The notes under the pieces: generated by a model
What the model was told of the DNA's origin: nothing
The model's input: only the letters and a program-made list of their open reading frames with translations
The model's database searches: none
DNA from: Lentisphaerota bacterium
GTDB taxonomy: Bacteria > Verrucomicrobiota > Kiritimatiellia > JAAZAB01
Length of the DNA: 38,621 bases
Assembly (NCBI GenBank): GCA_016188985.1
Contig: JACPGM010000105.1
Span: 1-38,621 of the forward strand
Direction: 5' to 3'
Shown: positions 8,013 through 16,231 of the stretch, in pieces
Numbering within the stretch: position 1 is the stretch's first letter
How the letters are laid out: the number at the start of each line of letters is the position of its first letter
Position numbers and translations under genes: made by a program

Positions 8013-9266
8013 ATGATCATGGCAATAGACCTAGGTTCAACATCGTTCAAGGCTGCGGTTTTCGACCGCCGCCTGCGGCAGTTGCGCGCCGGCAGCCGGC
8101 GGCTGGTTTATCGTTTCGGCGCCGGTGGAAGCGTGGAGCTCGCCGTCGCGCACGCGCTCTCAGCGCTGCGCGGCGCAGTGACTGATGCGTGCGCGGCGGA
8201 TTACAATCTGAGCGCCATTGCCCTGACCAGCCAGGCTCAGACCTTTACCATGGTGGATGACCGCGGCCGCTCACAGATGCCGTTCGTTTCCTGGCAGGAT
8301 AGCAGCGCCGGGGCGGCCTGCGCGCAGTTGAAAGGCAAGCTGAAACATTTTGGCGCCCATTGCAGTTTCGGAGAGATTCTGCCCGGTCTGCAGATATGCC
8401 AACTGCGGCGTCGGCGGCCGAAGGCGCGCCTGATGCCTCTTAATTTGCCGTCGTATGTGCTGCGCTTGTGGACTGGCGCTGCGGTTACCGACGAGAACAT
8501 TGCGGCCATGAGCGGGTTGTATTCGCTAAAAAAACGCGGCTGGTGGCCGGAGGCGCTACGCGCCTGCGGCCTGCGCGAACGCCAGTTGCCAAAAATAATT
8601 CCGGTCGGCGGGATCGCCGCGCTGACCACCGCCGCCGCGCGCCGTTTCGGGTTGCCGGCGGGAATACCCGTTATTTTGGCCGGCAATGATCAGACCGCGG
8701 GGGGCTACGCAGCGTACCTGGAGCAAAAGAAAGAACTGCTGATCACGCTGGGCACGGCGCAGGTCGCTTATGCGGCGACATCAAAACTGCCGCGAGCGGC
8801 GCCCGGCCTGGTTCGCGGCCCGTACCCCGGCGGATTATTCTACTCCATGGCGGCGGACGAGTGCGGCGGCAATGTCGTGACCTGGGCGCAGACCGTCCTG
8901 GCCGGCTGCGCAACGGAGGCGCGCTTCGAGGCGCTCTCCGCGCAGTCGCCAAAGGGCTGCCGCGGCATGGTGTTCGAGCCGGATGTACCGCTCGCGCGCG
9001 GCGCGTGGCGCAACATTGCGTTCCGCCATGGCCCCGGCGATCTGGCGCGCGCCGTGCTGGAAGCTCTGTCGCGGCGTATGGCCGACCTGGCGCGCCGCGT
9101 GTATCCGGCCGGCTTGCCGAGCATCAAGGTAGCGGGCGGCGGAGCGCAATCGCGGCTGTGGCGTTCGATTATAGCGGACGCTCTGGGCGTTACTGTCCAA
9201 CGGACGACCGCCACGCCGCTGGCCGGCGCGGCCCGCATGGCCCTGGAAACGGTTCGCGGAAAATAA
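8013..9266 (+). CDS. FGGY-family carbohydrate kinase
   Basis: An ATP-dependent sugar kinase of the FGGY (xylulokinase/rhamnulokinase-like) family, 417 residues. The first phosphate loop is DLGSTSFKAAVFD at 6-18. AIALTSQAQTFTMVDDRG at 69-85 matches the family SxQ-GxxxLD block. GNDQTAGGYAAY at 224-235 supplies the expected catalytic Asp226. TLGTAQ near 246 and VAGGGAQSRLW near the C terminus are the ATP-domain glycine motifs. It is shorter than typical members (about 480-510), mainly by reduced loops. The ATG at 8013 is preferred over the GTG at 7992 because the phosphate loop then starts at the normal distance. Eleven bases separate it from the dehydrogenase gene downstream, indicating an operon. 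Substrate not determinable. Confidence 0.82.
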   Translation: MIMAIDLGSTSFKAAVFDRRLRQLRAGSRRLVYRFGAGGSVELAVAHALSALRGAVTDACAADYNLSAIALTSQAQTFTMVDDRGRSQMPFVSWQDSSAGAACAQLKGKLKHFGAHCSFGEILPGLQICQLRRRRPKARLMPLNLPSYVLRLWTGAAVTDENIAAMSGLYSLKKRGWWPEALRACGLRERQLPKIIPVGGIAALTTAAARRFGLPAGIPVILAGNDQTAGGYAAYLEQKKELLITLGTAQVAYAATSKLPRAAPGLVRGPYPGGLFYSMAADECGGNVVTWAQTVLAGCATEARFEALSAQSPKGCRGMVFEPDVPLARGAWRNIAFRHGPGDLARAVLEALSRRMADLARRVYPAGLPSIKVAGGGAQSRLWRSIIADALGVTVQRTTATPLAGAARMALETVRGK

Positions 9267-9277
9267 AGGCAATTAAT

Positions 9278-10285
9278 ATGGCAACCAATTCTAAATCACA
9301 GAATCTTGCGCGCGCGGAGGTTATCCGCCTGGCCATGATCGGCTGCACTTCCGGCAACGGTCATCCTTATTCGTGGAGCGCCATCTTCAACGGCTACGAC
9401 CGCGAGCGCATGACCAAGGAGTGTCCCTTCTCCGGCATTCCGCAGTATCTCAATAAAGAGCCGGCGGAGAATCTCGGCATTCCCGGCGCCAAGGTCACGC
9501 ATATCTGCTGCATCGGCGACGGCGGCTTCGCGGCCGGGCACGTCGCGCAGTGCGCGTTGATTCCCAACGTAGTTACCGAACCCACCGACGTCATCGGCGC
9601 GGTGGATGCCGTCATCATTGCCACCGACATCGGCGCGGAACACGTGGAGCGCGCCCGGCCGTTCGTCGAAACCGGGTTGCCGGTCTTCGTGGACAAGCCG
9701 CTGGTGGACAATGAGGCCGACCTCAAGACCTTCGCCGGCTGGGTGCGTGATGGCGCGGCCATCATGTCCACGAGCGGCATGCGTTATGCCCGGGAGTTCC
9801 AGCCGTATCACAGCCCGGTGCGCAAGCTGGGCGAACTGCGTTTCGCCGGCATCACCGTGCCCAAAAGCTTCGAGCGCTACGGCATTCACGCGCTGGAAAG
9901 CATTTACCCGATCATGGGGCCGGGATTTATCTCGGCGCGCAACACCGGCACGGCCGAGCGCAACGTGGTGCATCTGAAACACCGCTCCGGCGCGGATGCG
10001 GTGGTGGTTACCAGCGCCGACATGTTCGGCGCCTTCGGCTGTCTACAGCTCGGCGGCACCGCCGGTCAGGCGCAAGCGGTTTTTGCCGACACGTATTTTG
10101 CCTTCAAGGCGCAGTTGGCGGCGTTCGTCGAGTACCTGCGCACGGGCGCGCGGCCGTTCCCGTTTGCTGAAACAATCGAATTGATGCAACTGGTCATCGC
10201 CGGCATTCGCAGCCGCGAGCAGGACGCGCGCGAAGTGCCGCTCGCGGAGATCGAGGCGGAACTCGAGGCAAGACCATGCAGTTAA
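9278..10285 (+). CDS. Gfo/Idh/MocA-family NAD(P)-dependent oxidoreductase
   Basis: A 335-residue oxidoreductase with a Rossmann N-terminal domain (VIRLAMIGCTSGNGHPYSW) and the family block VFVDKPLVDN, where the DKP replaces the usual EKP and supplies the catalytic Lys. The long GNGHPYSWSAIFNGYD insert after the first strand marks a distinct subfamily of sugar or cyclitol dehydrogenases. The ATG at 9278 follows the kinase stop by 11 bases; the frame is open far upstream inside the kinase gene, but that part is a shadow. It overlaps the aldo/keto reductase by 10 bases. Likely oxidises the sugar handled by the neighbouring kinase and reductase (inference). Confidence 0.83.
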   Translation: MATNSKSQNLARAEVIRLAMIGCTSGNGHPYSWSAIFNGYDRERMTKECPFSGIPQYLNKEPAENLGIPGAKVTHICCIGDGGFAAGHVAQCALIPNVVTEPTDVIGAVDAVIIATDIGAEHVERARPFVETGLPVFVDKPLVDNEADLKTFAGWVRDGAAIMSTSGMRYAREFQPYHSPVRKLGELRFAGITVPKSFERYGIHALESIYPIMGPGFISARNTGTAERNVVHLKHRSGADAVVVTSADMFGAFGCLQLGGTAGQAQAVFADTYFAFKAQLAAFVEYLRTGARPFPFAETIELMQLVIAGIRSREQDAREVPLAEIEAELEARPCS

Positions 10286-11259
10286 AGGTCTGGAAAGAAC
10301 ACCGGCTTTCGGCGCTGATGCTGGGCACGGCCCAATTCGGGTTTCGCTATGGCGTGGCGAACCGAACGGGCCAGCCGGGCTACCATGATGTCCTGGCGAT
10401 CGTGGAGGCGGCCATCGCGGGCGGTGTGAATTGTTTCGACACCGCGGCGGATTATGGCGCGAGCGAGGAAGTGCTCGGCCGGGCATTGCGCGAGCTGGGT
10501 ATTGGCGACAGCGTAATAGTTGTCACCAAGGTTCGCCATTTGACCGGCGCAGAATTGGCGCAACCCGACCTCGCCCGGAAGGCCATTGAACAATCCGTGG
10601 CCGCATCGCGCCAGCGCTTGCAGTTGGAGTGTGTTCCCGTGGTGCTATTCCATCAAGAGCCGGATGCCGCCTACCTGGATGCGCTCGCGGACCTGAAAGC
10701 GCGGGGCTGGTTACGCCATGCCGGAGTATCGTGCGGCAACCAGCCCGGCCCGGCGGCCAAGTTGGCGGCGGATGAGAGGGTTGAAGCCATGCAGTTGCCG
10801 GGCAACCTGCTTGATCGCCGGCACGCCACCAGCGGCATTTTTCGTCAGGCGGCCGCGCGCGGCGTGGGCGTATTCATCCGCAGCGTCTATTTGAAGGGGC
10901 TGCTGCTGATGCCGGAAGCCGGGATCCCGCCGGAATTGCGGGGCGTCGTGCCGGTCCGCCGGCGGATAGAGCAAATCGCCGGCCAAGCCGGGCTGACCAT
11001 GGCCGAGCTGGCTGCGCGCTATATGCTCGCGCTCCCCGGCGTAACTTGTGTGCTGGCCGGGATCGAAACGCTTGAACAAATGCGCGCAAACCTGGCGATC
11101 TTCAACCGCGGGCCGCTGGATCCCGCCACGGTAGCGGCCGTCAATGCCGTGCCGATTGACCTGGCAGAGACGCTGCTCACGCCTTTCCTATGGCCGAGTT
11201 CCAAAAAAGAAGCAGCCGATAGATTGAGCGCCCCGGCTTCCTCCGCGCCCGCGCAGTGA
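10276..11259 (+). CDS. Aldo/keto reductase
   Basis: A 327-residue (beta/alpha)8 NAD(P)H-dependent reductase. The catalytic tetrad is visible: Asp55 and Tyr60 in FDTAADYGASEEVLG, Lys85 in VVTKV, and His126 in VVLFHQEPD. The N terminus LMLGTAQFGFRYGVANRTGQ resembles the AKR subgroup seen in sugar catabolic and nucleotide-sugar clusters. The start codon lies inside the end of the dehydrogenase gene, so translation is probably coupled. It ends the kinase-dehydrogenase-reductase operon; family A repeat A2 follows 20 bases later. Confidence 0.85.
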   Translation: MQLKVWKEHRLSALMLGTAQFGFRYGVANRTGQPGYHDVLAIVEAAIAGGVNCFDTAADYGASEEVLGRALRELGIGDSVIVVTKVRHLTGAELAQPDLARKAIEQSVAASRQRLQLECVPVVLFHQEPDAAYLDALADLKARGWLRHAGVSCGNQPGPAAKLAADERVEAMQLPGNLLDRRHATSGIFRQAAARGVGVFIRSVYLKGLLLMPEAGIPPELRGVVPVRRRIEQIAGQAGLTMAELAARYMLALPGVTCVLAGIETLEQMRANLAIFNRGPLDPATVAAVNAVPIDLAETLLTPFLWPSSKKEAADRLSAPASSAPAQ

Positions 11260-11279
11260 GAGAATGAACACATAGATGT

Positions 11280-11451
11280 CTCATTTATGTTGGTGTATGA
11301 GGGTAGGGACGGCTCGCCGAGCCGTCCGCGGCCTGCCTGCCGAAGCCGCTTCGGCGCAGGCAGGCGCGTTCGGGCCTACTCCGCCGTAGTAAGCCTACTG
11401 GCTACGAAGGCTGGACGAACGCGCCCTACCTCTTGCCACCACAAGACTGAG
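11280..11451 (+). repeat. Dispersed repeat family A, copy A2
   Basis: A 172-base copy with left end CTCATTTATG and right end CAAGACTGAG, inverted relative to each other with mismatches. The core is nearly identical to A1 and A3. At 11332-11364 it contains a 33-base palindrome absent from A1 and A3, so that removal restores CGCGG-CGCGTTCGGG. It lies between the aldo/keto reductase and the tRNA leader. Confidence 0.85.
11332..11364. repeat. 33-base CCTGC/GCAGG hairpin inserted in repeat A2
   Basis: Begins CCTGCCTGCCGAAGC and ends TTCGGCGCAGGCAGG, forming a near-perfect hairpin with a small loop. The corresponding junction is uninterrupted in A1 and A3. Confidence 0.78.
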
Positions 11452-11477
11452 ACTGACAACTCATGGGGAGAAAGCAG

Positions 11478-11505
11478 TTGACGCTGAGAAGCAGCTTGAT
11501 AGCAT
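11478..11505 (+). promoter_or_regulatory. Possible sigma70-type promoter upstream of tRNA-Cys
   Basis: TTGACG at 11478-11483 and TAGCAT at 11500-11505 are separated by 16 bases. The -10 match is weak. A terminator-like hairpin lies between it and the tRNA, so its target is uncertain. Confidence 0.25.
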
Positions 11506-11516
11506 AAGGGCCATCC

Positions 11517-11546
11517 CCTGACTGGATAATCAGGCCGTTTTTTTTC
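11517..11546 (+). terminator. Terminator-like hairpin with T-tract
   Basis: CCTGA at 11517-11521 pairs with TCAGG at 11530-11534, followed shortly by eight T residues. The stem is short. It may end the transcript from the aldo/keto reductase operon just before the tRNA gene. Confidence 0.4.
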
Positions 11547-11547
11547 A

Positions 11548-11621
11548 GGCGCGATAGCCAAGCGGTCAGGCACGGGTCTGCAAAACCTGTTAGACCGGTT
11601 CAACTCCGGTTCGCGCCTCCA
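11548..11621 (+). tRNA. tRNA-Cys (anticodon GCA), CCA encoded
   Basis: The cloverleaf folds fully. The acceptor stem GGCGCGA pairs with TCGCGCC. The D arm is GCC/GGC. The anticodon stem CGGGT/ACCTG has loop CTGCAAA, giving anticodon GCA at 11580-11582. The T arm is ACCGG-TTCAACT-CCGGT. The discriminator is T and CCA is encoded at 11619-11621. An AT-richer gene pair follows directly, but no repeated copy of the tRNA 3' end was found on its far side. Confidence 0.95.
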
Positions 11622-11786
11622 ATTAAATCCCCGTCTATTTTTTGCGGTCGTTCGTTAGACCGGCAGGGTTTCAGAATGGCAGAGGAGTTATTACCAAAAA
11701 GGTTCTTATAACGACTCCAGGCTGACCGATGGCAGCGCTTTAGGGGATTACGGGAAAATGCCCAAACTCTGCAGGGAGGTTAAGCA

Positions 11787-12584
11787 ATGGAAGAAACAGT
11801 TAAAAAGATTTACGGAGCTATCGCTACAGGCGAAAGGGAAGGTTGTTGTGGCCCGAAAAGCTGCGATTGCGCCAACACGGCGATATCCGAAAAGATGGGT
11901 TATACAAAAGAAGATCTGCAGGCGCTACCGGAAGACGCTGTTATGGGTTTAGGCTGTGGTAATCCTGTAGCACTTGCGTCACTTAAAAAAGGAGAGACGG
12001 TAGTAGACCTTGGCGCCGGGGGTGGTATAGATGCGTTTCTGGCTTCACGCATAGTGGGCGATAGCGGAAAGGTTATTGGAATAGATATGACCGAGGCTAT
12101 GATCAAGCGCGCCCGCACAAATGCCAAGAAGGGAAGATTTACAAACGTTGAATTCAAATTGGGCGATATAGAAGAGATGCCCCTTGAGGATGGCATCGCC
12201 GATTGCGTAATAAGCAACTGCGTTATAAATCTCGCGCAGGATAAACAGAATGTATTCAACGAAGCCTTTCGGATACTGAAACAGGGCGGCCGCTTGATGG
12301 TCGCTGACATGGTTCTTCTAAGAGATCTATCCGAGAAAATTGCAAAATCCGCGGAAATGTACGCGGGCTGTGTTGCGGGCGCGTTGAAACGCGATGATTA
12401 TATCGCCAAAATCAAAAAGGCCGGGTTTAAAGAAATATCTGTTATCAAAGAGGATCCCGTTCGTTTCTTGGATTATATTGGGTCGGACAAAGTGCTGGGC
12501 GATCTCGTCAAAAATATGTCAGACAAAGAACTGGAAGAAATCAATTCCACTGTCATGAGCATCAAAATATCGGCAACAAAATAA
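11787..12584 (+). CDS. arsM: Arsenite S-adenosylmethionine methyltransferase
   Basis: Methylates As(III) using SAM, giving methylated arsenicals for detoxification or volatilisation. The 265-residue protein has the SAM motif VVDLGAGGGIDAF at 72-84. The three arsenite-binding cysteines expected for ArsM are Cys57 (GLGCGNP), Cys145 (VISNCVINL) and Cys195 (YAGCVAGAL). The N terminus carries the CC...C.C cluster (Cys20, 21, 26, 28) typical of bacterial ArsM. A strong GGGAGG site sits 8-9 bases upstream. Base composition and codons (frequent ATA and AAA) are clearly more AT-rich than neighbours, which suggests acquisition. No arsR, arsB or arsC is visible nearby. A pirin gene follows in the same orientation. 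Confidence 0.93.
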   Translation: MEETVKKIYGAIATGEREGCCGPKSCDCANTAISEKMGYTKEDLQALPEDAVMGLGCGNPVALASLKKGETVVDLGAGGGIDAFLASRIVGDSGKVIGIDMTEAMIKRARTNAKKGRFTNVEFKLGDIEEMPLEDGIADCVISNCVINLAQDKQNVFNEAFRILKQGGRLMVADMVLLRDLSEKIAKSAEMYAGCVAGALKRDDYIAKIKKAGFKEISVIKEDPVRFLDYIGSDKVLGDLVKNMSDKELEEINSTVMSIKISATK

Positions 12585-12769
12585 TTTTTCACCAAGAAAG
12601 GGGCACAGGCAAGAACGTTAAGAAAGACCACGGGAAAAGCTTGCATTAAAGTTTGGGGCTGCCCGGTGATTGCACTTGCCCTAAGCACGGCCGAAGAATC
12701 ATAGAGGGGAGGGCTATACAGCAGACAGCCAACGCCCTGCTAAATCAACAGCAAGCAAAGAAAGGCCGC

Positions 12770-13675
12770 ATGTTAAGAAAAATAAAAAAAATCTTCAAAA
12801 GCAAACCGACCATTGAAGGCGCCGGAGTTCACTTAAAAAGAGCCTTTGGCTATTATCACGTGCCGCAGCTTGACCCTTTTTTAATGTTGGATGATTTCCG
12901 CTCGGATAAACCGGATCATTATATTAAAGGCTTTCCGTGGCATCCCCATCGGGGGATTGAAACCATAACCTATATGCTCGATGGCTATTGCGAGCATGGC
13001 GACAGCATGGGCAATAGCGGGGTAATTTCTTCAGGAGATGTCCAATGGATGACGGCTGGTAGCGGTGTCATCCACCAGGAGATGCCCAAGGGTGAAAAAA
13101 AAGGCCGAATGGGCGGGTTTCAGCTCTGGGCAAATTTGCCGGCCCAGCAAAAAATGATGGATCCAAGGTATCGCGATGTTAAAAAAGCAACAATACCCAA
13201 CATCATTCTTGATAATGGGATAAAGATAAAGGTTATCTGCGGCAAGGTGAACGCTACCCAGGGTCCGGTAAAAGACATAGTAATCGATCCGGAATATATT
13301 GACGTTACCGTGCCGCCGCATTCATCTTTTTCGCATAAGGTTAAATCGGGGCATGCGGTATTTGCTTATGTTATAGATGGGGCCGCTTATTTTGACAAAG
13401 GGTGCGACTCATATGCTTATGAAGTTGAAGGGGCTAATTATTTTGATTTCAAACGAGAATGTTTAATTAACAACGAAAGCCTCGTTATTTATGATAACGG
13501 CGATGAAGTGCTAATAACGACCAAGGATGATTCAGTAAGATTTCTACTAATTTCCGGGCGGCCAATAAAAGAGCCCGTGGCCTGGTATGGCCCGATAGTC
13601 ATGAATACTCAGGAAGAACTGAAACAGGCATTTGAAGAGTATGAAAATGGGACTTTTATTAAGCACAAAAAATAA
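12770..13675 (+). CDS. Pirin-family cupin protein
   Basis: A 301-residue bicupin of the pirin family. The metal-binding residues are present: His58 and His60 in WHPHRGIET, His102 and Glu104 in GVIHQEMPKG. Bacterial pirins include quercetin 2,3-dioxygenases and regulators of central metabolism, so the actual activity is open. The ATG at 12770 has an AAAGG-type site 6 bases upstream. The frame also extends back to a TTG at 12653 and would add 39 residues including a CTCPKHG motif, but it lacks a convincing ribosome site. Composition matches arsM and differs from the rest of the window, so the two probably arrived together. Confidence 0.88.
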   Translation: MLRKIKKIFKSKPTIEGAGVHLKRAFGYYHVPQLDPFLMLDDFRSDKPDHYIKGFPWHPHRGIETITYMLDGYCEHGDSMGNSGVISSGDVQWMTAGSGVIHQEMPKGEKKGRMGGFQLWANLPAQQKMMDPRYRDVKKATIPNIILDNGIKIKVICGKVNATQGPVKDIVIDPEYIDVTVPPHSSFSHKVKSGHAVFAYVIDGAAYFDKGCDSYAYEVEGANYFDFKRECLINNESLVIYDNGDEVLITTKDDSVRFLLISGRPIKEPVAWYGPIVMNTQEELKQAFEEYENGTFIKHKK

Positions 13676-13757
13676 GAAATAAATTTCTTTCCGGAATAGT
13701 GCGGTTACTAACAGCAACTTTTTCTCTCGCTAAGGCCAGGGCGAGCCGCCCGGCCAT

Positions 13758-13926
13758 GTAGCCGCGCCCGCCCGCCTCGGCGTAGCCTTCCGCCTACGCG
13801 GCTCGACAGAGCACCGCTACGGCGCGACGACGGCCGGCGGAGCCTGGGTGAGGGCGTGGATTCTTCTAGCGGCCACGGCGTTCCTTCCAGAAGCGGGTCC
13901 GCCTATGGCGGAACCGCCGCGGCTAC
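13758..13926. repeat. Repeat family B, copy B3, upstream of miaB
   Basis: Bounded by GTAGCCGCG (13758-13766) and its exact reverse complement CGCGGCTAC (13918-13926). The right part contains GGCCACGGCG, which matches copies B1 and B2 in reverse orientation, and a 15-base TCCGCC-TAT-GGCGGA hairpin at 13898-13912. The in-frame extension of miaB upstream of 13964 runs through this repeat and is therefore not real coding sequence. Confidence 0.6.
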
Positions 13927-13963
13927 CGGGGTGGGGCGAGGCCTTCAGCAGTTATTCACGCTC

Positions 13964-15334
13964 ATGGCAAACGTCCAACCATTCACAGTACACATCAAGA
14001 CCTACGGCTGCCAGATGAACGAGCGCGACAGCGAGATGTTCGCCGTGCTGCTCGGCCGGCAGGGCTACGCGCTCTGCCAGCAGGAAAGCCAGGCCGATCT
14101 GGTCATTGTCAACACCTGCAGCGTGCGCACCCAGGCGGAAGACAAGGCCATCGGCAAGCTGCGGATGCTGATCGCGGCGCGCAAAGAGCGTCCTCAGCAA
14201 TACATCGGCGCGGTTGGCTGCATGGTGCAGCGGCTAAAGCACGAGCTCTTGCGCAAGGCGCCCGGACTGGATTTTGCCGTGGGCCCGGCGGCGCTCGCGC
14301 GGCTGCCGGCCGTTCTCGATGCAGTGCGCGCCGGCCGGCGCGGCATCCTCGAGGTTGACCCATCCGATAGCGCTTATGACGGCAGCACGCATGCGCCCGG
14401 AAAAATCTCGGCGTTTGTCAATATTCTCTTCGGCTGCAACCGCCGTTGCACGTTTTGCGTGGTGCCGGAAGTGCGCGGGAACGAATGGAGCCGACCGGCG
14501 CAGGAGGTAATTGAAGAGGCGGCCAAACTGGTCGCGCAGGGCGTCAAGGAAATTACGCTTCTGGGGCAAAGCATCATGGCTTATGGCCGGCGCACGCGAG
14601 TCTGGGACGGCGCGCCACCCTCGCCGCGTGGGTTCAGCGAGCCTTTGCCCCGCCTGCTGGAAGCGCTCAATGATCTCAGCGGGCTGCAAAGGCTGCGCTT
14701 CACTTCGGGCCATCCCTCCGGCTGTTCGCCGGAACTGGCCCGGGCCTTCGCCGAGCTGCCGGCGGTATGCGAACACCTGCACCTGCCGCTGCAATCGGCC
14801 GCCGACCGGATTCTGAAGCTGATGAATCGCGGCTACACGCTCAGCGACTACCGCGCGGCGGTCCAGCGCCTTCGGCAAGCGGCGGGACGCATCGTGTTTT
14901 CGACCGACGTGATTGTCGGCTTTCCCACGGAAACGCCCGAAGAGTTCGAACTGACCCGGGCGTTCCTGGAAGAAATTAACTTTGATAATGTTTATATCTT
15001 CAAATACAATCCGCGCCCAGGCACGGTGGCGGCCGCGTGGAGCGATGACGTAAGCCCGGAGGAAAAACTCCGGCGCAATCACGTTCTGCTTCAAGATCAG
15101 GAACGGCGCAGCCGGGTGTTTCATCAGACGTTTATCGGCAGAACTTGCGAGGTGTTGGTGGAAGGAGTCAGCCTGCGGAACGAGGCGCGCTGGTCGGGGC
15201 GCACGCGCGATAATATTTTGACGGTCTTTGCGGCGCAGCCGGGACTTAAAGCCGGTGATCTCGTGCCGGTGCGGGTTACGGAAGCCACGGCGCAGGCGTT
15301 ATACGGGACGATTGAAAGCAATGCATTGCGATAG
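13964..15334 (+). CDS. miaB: tRNA-2-methylthio-N6-dimethylallyladenosine synthase
   Basis: A radical-SAM methylthiotransferase that adds the 2-methylthio group to i6A37 of tRNAs. The 456 residues contain all three domains. The N-terminal UPF0004 domain has cluster ligands Cys16 (YGCQMNERDSE), Cys52 (NTCSVRTQAEDKA) and Cys86 (GCMVQR). The radical-SAM CxxxCxxC is in FGCNRRCTFC (Cys158, 162, 165). A C-terminal TRAM domain begins near FIGRTCEVLVEG. The YGCQMN and NTCSVR forms point to MiaB rather than RimO or MtaB. The ATG at 13964 is chosen because upstream in-frame sequence is repeat-derived. A membrane protein gene follows after 12 bases. Confidence 0.92.
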   Translation: MANVQPFTVHIKTYGCQMNERDSEMFAVLLGRQGYALCQQESQADLVIVNTCSVRTQAEDKAIGKLRMLIAARKERPQQYIGAVGCMVQRLKHELLRKAPGLDFAVGPAALARLPAVLDAVRAGRRGILEVDPSDSAYDGSTHAPGKISAFVNILFGCNRRCTFCVVPEVRGNEWSRPAQEVIEEAAKLVAQGVKEITLLGQSIMAYGRRTRVWDGAPPSPRGFSEPLPRLLEALNDLSGLQRLRFTSGHPSGCSPELARAFAELPAVCEHLHLPLQSAADRILKLMNRGYTLSDYRAAVQRLRQAAGRIVFSTDVIVGFPTETPEEFELTRAFLEEINFDNVYIFKYNPRPGTVAAAWSDDVSPEEKLRRNHVLLQDQERRSRVFHQTFIGRTCEVLVEGVSLRNEARWSGRTRDNILTVFAAQPGLKAGDLVPVRVTEATAQALYGTIESNALR

Positions 15335-15346
15335 GGAGAACGGGTT

Positions 15347-15889
15347 ATGTCGGACTTGGGCCTTGTAGCGCTGACAAGTGGCGTGCTTCTTCTGGTTGGC
15401 GGGGGTGGTCTGGCGCTTTGGCCGCGCGGCGCGGCCGCCTTGGTCAAGGCGTTTCCCCGGCATGTATGGTCGGGACGCATCCTGGCAGCGGCGGATCTTA
15501 TCTGGGCAGCCTGGCTCGTCTTGCAGATGGGCAGTGCCTGGGTAGATGCGCATCGGGCGCTGGTTTATGTGGCCATGCCTGTATTCTATGTCCTGATAAT
15601 TATACTTATGGATGATCTGCTGGCCGCCCGTGCCCTGGGCGGTCTGCTGCTGTTAGTTCCCTTGCCCATTCTCGAAAGCGCGTTCGTGCATCCGGCGGCA
15701 AGCCGGCTGCTCATGACGACTTTTGCCTACATGCTCGTGGTCCTGGGCCTGGTGCTGGTTTGGAGCCCGTTTAAGCTGCGCCAATGGACCGAGCGCTGGA
15801 TCAACCGCGCGAGCATTGCCGGCGCCGCGGGCGCTGCCGGCATCCTGCTGGGCGCCTTGATGTTGTTCCTGGCCTGGATGGTCTACTGA
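15347..15889 (+). CDS. Hypothetical polytopic membrane protein
   Basis: A 180-residue protein with about five hydrophobic helices: residues 7-26, 44-62, 71-88, 93-110 or so, and two near the C terminus ending FLAWMVY. Acidic and basic residues sit in short loops. I recognise no motif. The start is 12 bases after the miaB stop, with a GGAG-like site (TAGGGAGAACGGGTT) just upstream, so it is probably co-transcribed with miaB. Function unknown. Confidence 0.75.
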   Translation: MSDLGLVALTSGVLLLVGGGGLALWPRGAAALVKAFPRHVWSGRILAAADLIWAAWLVLQMGSAWVDAHRALVYVAMPVFYVLIIILMDDLLAARALGGLLLLVPLPILESAFVHPAASRLLMTTFAYMLVVLGLVLVWSPFKLRQWTERWINRASIAGAAGAAGILLGALMLFLAWMVY

Positions 15890-15940
15890 GACGCTTCCAC
15901 CAAGGCGGGCTGTTGTCCGCAACCCAAATAAAACAAACCT

Positions 15941-16101
15941 ACCACGGAGACACGGAGAGAGAAATTCTTCTCCCATGTTCTTTTCCGACCAATCGTTGCG
16001 CGCATTTGCCAGGGCATTCCGCCCCGCGCCAAATGTGCGCAACAATCTTGTGTGAAGATGAAGAGACCAAGAAGACGCAGCCATCTCCGTGTCTCTGTGG
16101 T
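15941..16101. repeat. 161-base inverted-repeat element (family E)
   Basis: The left end ACCACGGAGACACGGAG and the reverse complement of the right end agree at 16 of 17 bases. Inside, 15995-16043 contains a second inverted repeat, GTTGCGCGCATTTG against CAAATGTGCGCAAC, with one mismatch. No coding sequence is supported. It occupies most of the 340-base space between the membrane protein and the convergent secreted repeat protein. Confidence 0.7.
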
Positions 16102-16154
16102 TAATTCTATCTTGCTTTAGTATTTGTCGTTCTTAAGGCAGTGCCCATGATTCT

Positions 16155-16179
16155 AAAACATACACGCAAAAACGTGTAT
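16155..16179 (-). terminator. Possible terminator of the secreted repeat protein gene
   Basis: ATACACG and CGTGTAT (16160-16179) form a 7-bp stem. Read on the minus strand the hairpin is followed by GTTTTAG. The stem is weak and the T-run short. Confidence 0.3.
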
Positions 16180-16231
16180 CTTTACGGCAAAGGCACTAAA
16201 CTTCGGCCGGACTGGTTGGCCGGCTAAGTTG

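Noticed and set aside
11622-13760. Integration site repeat for a tRNA-Cys island
   Set aside because: I looked for a second copy of the tRNA 3' end on the right side of the AT-rich pair and found none, and no integrase is present.
13856-13963. N-terminal extension of MiaB
   Set aside because: It runs through repeat B3. Family length and motif spacing fit the ATG at 13964.
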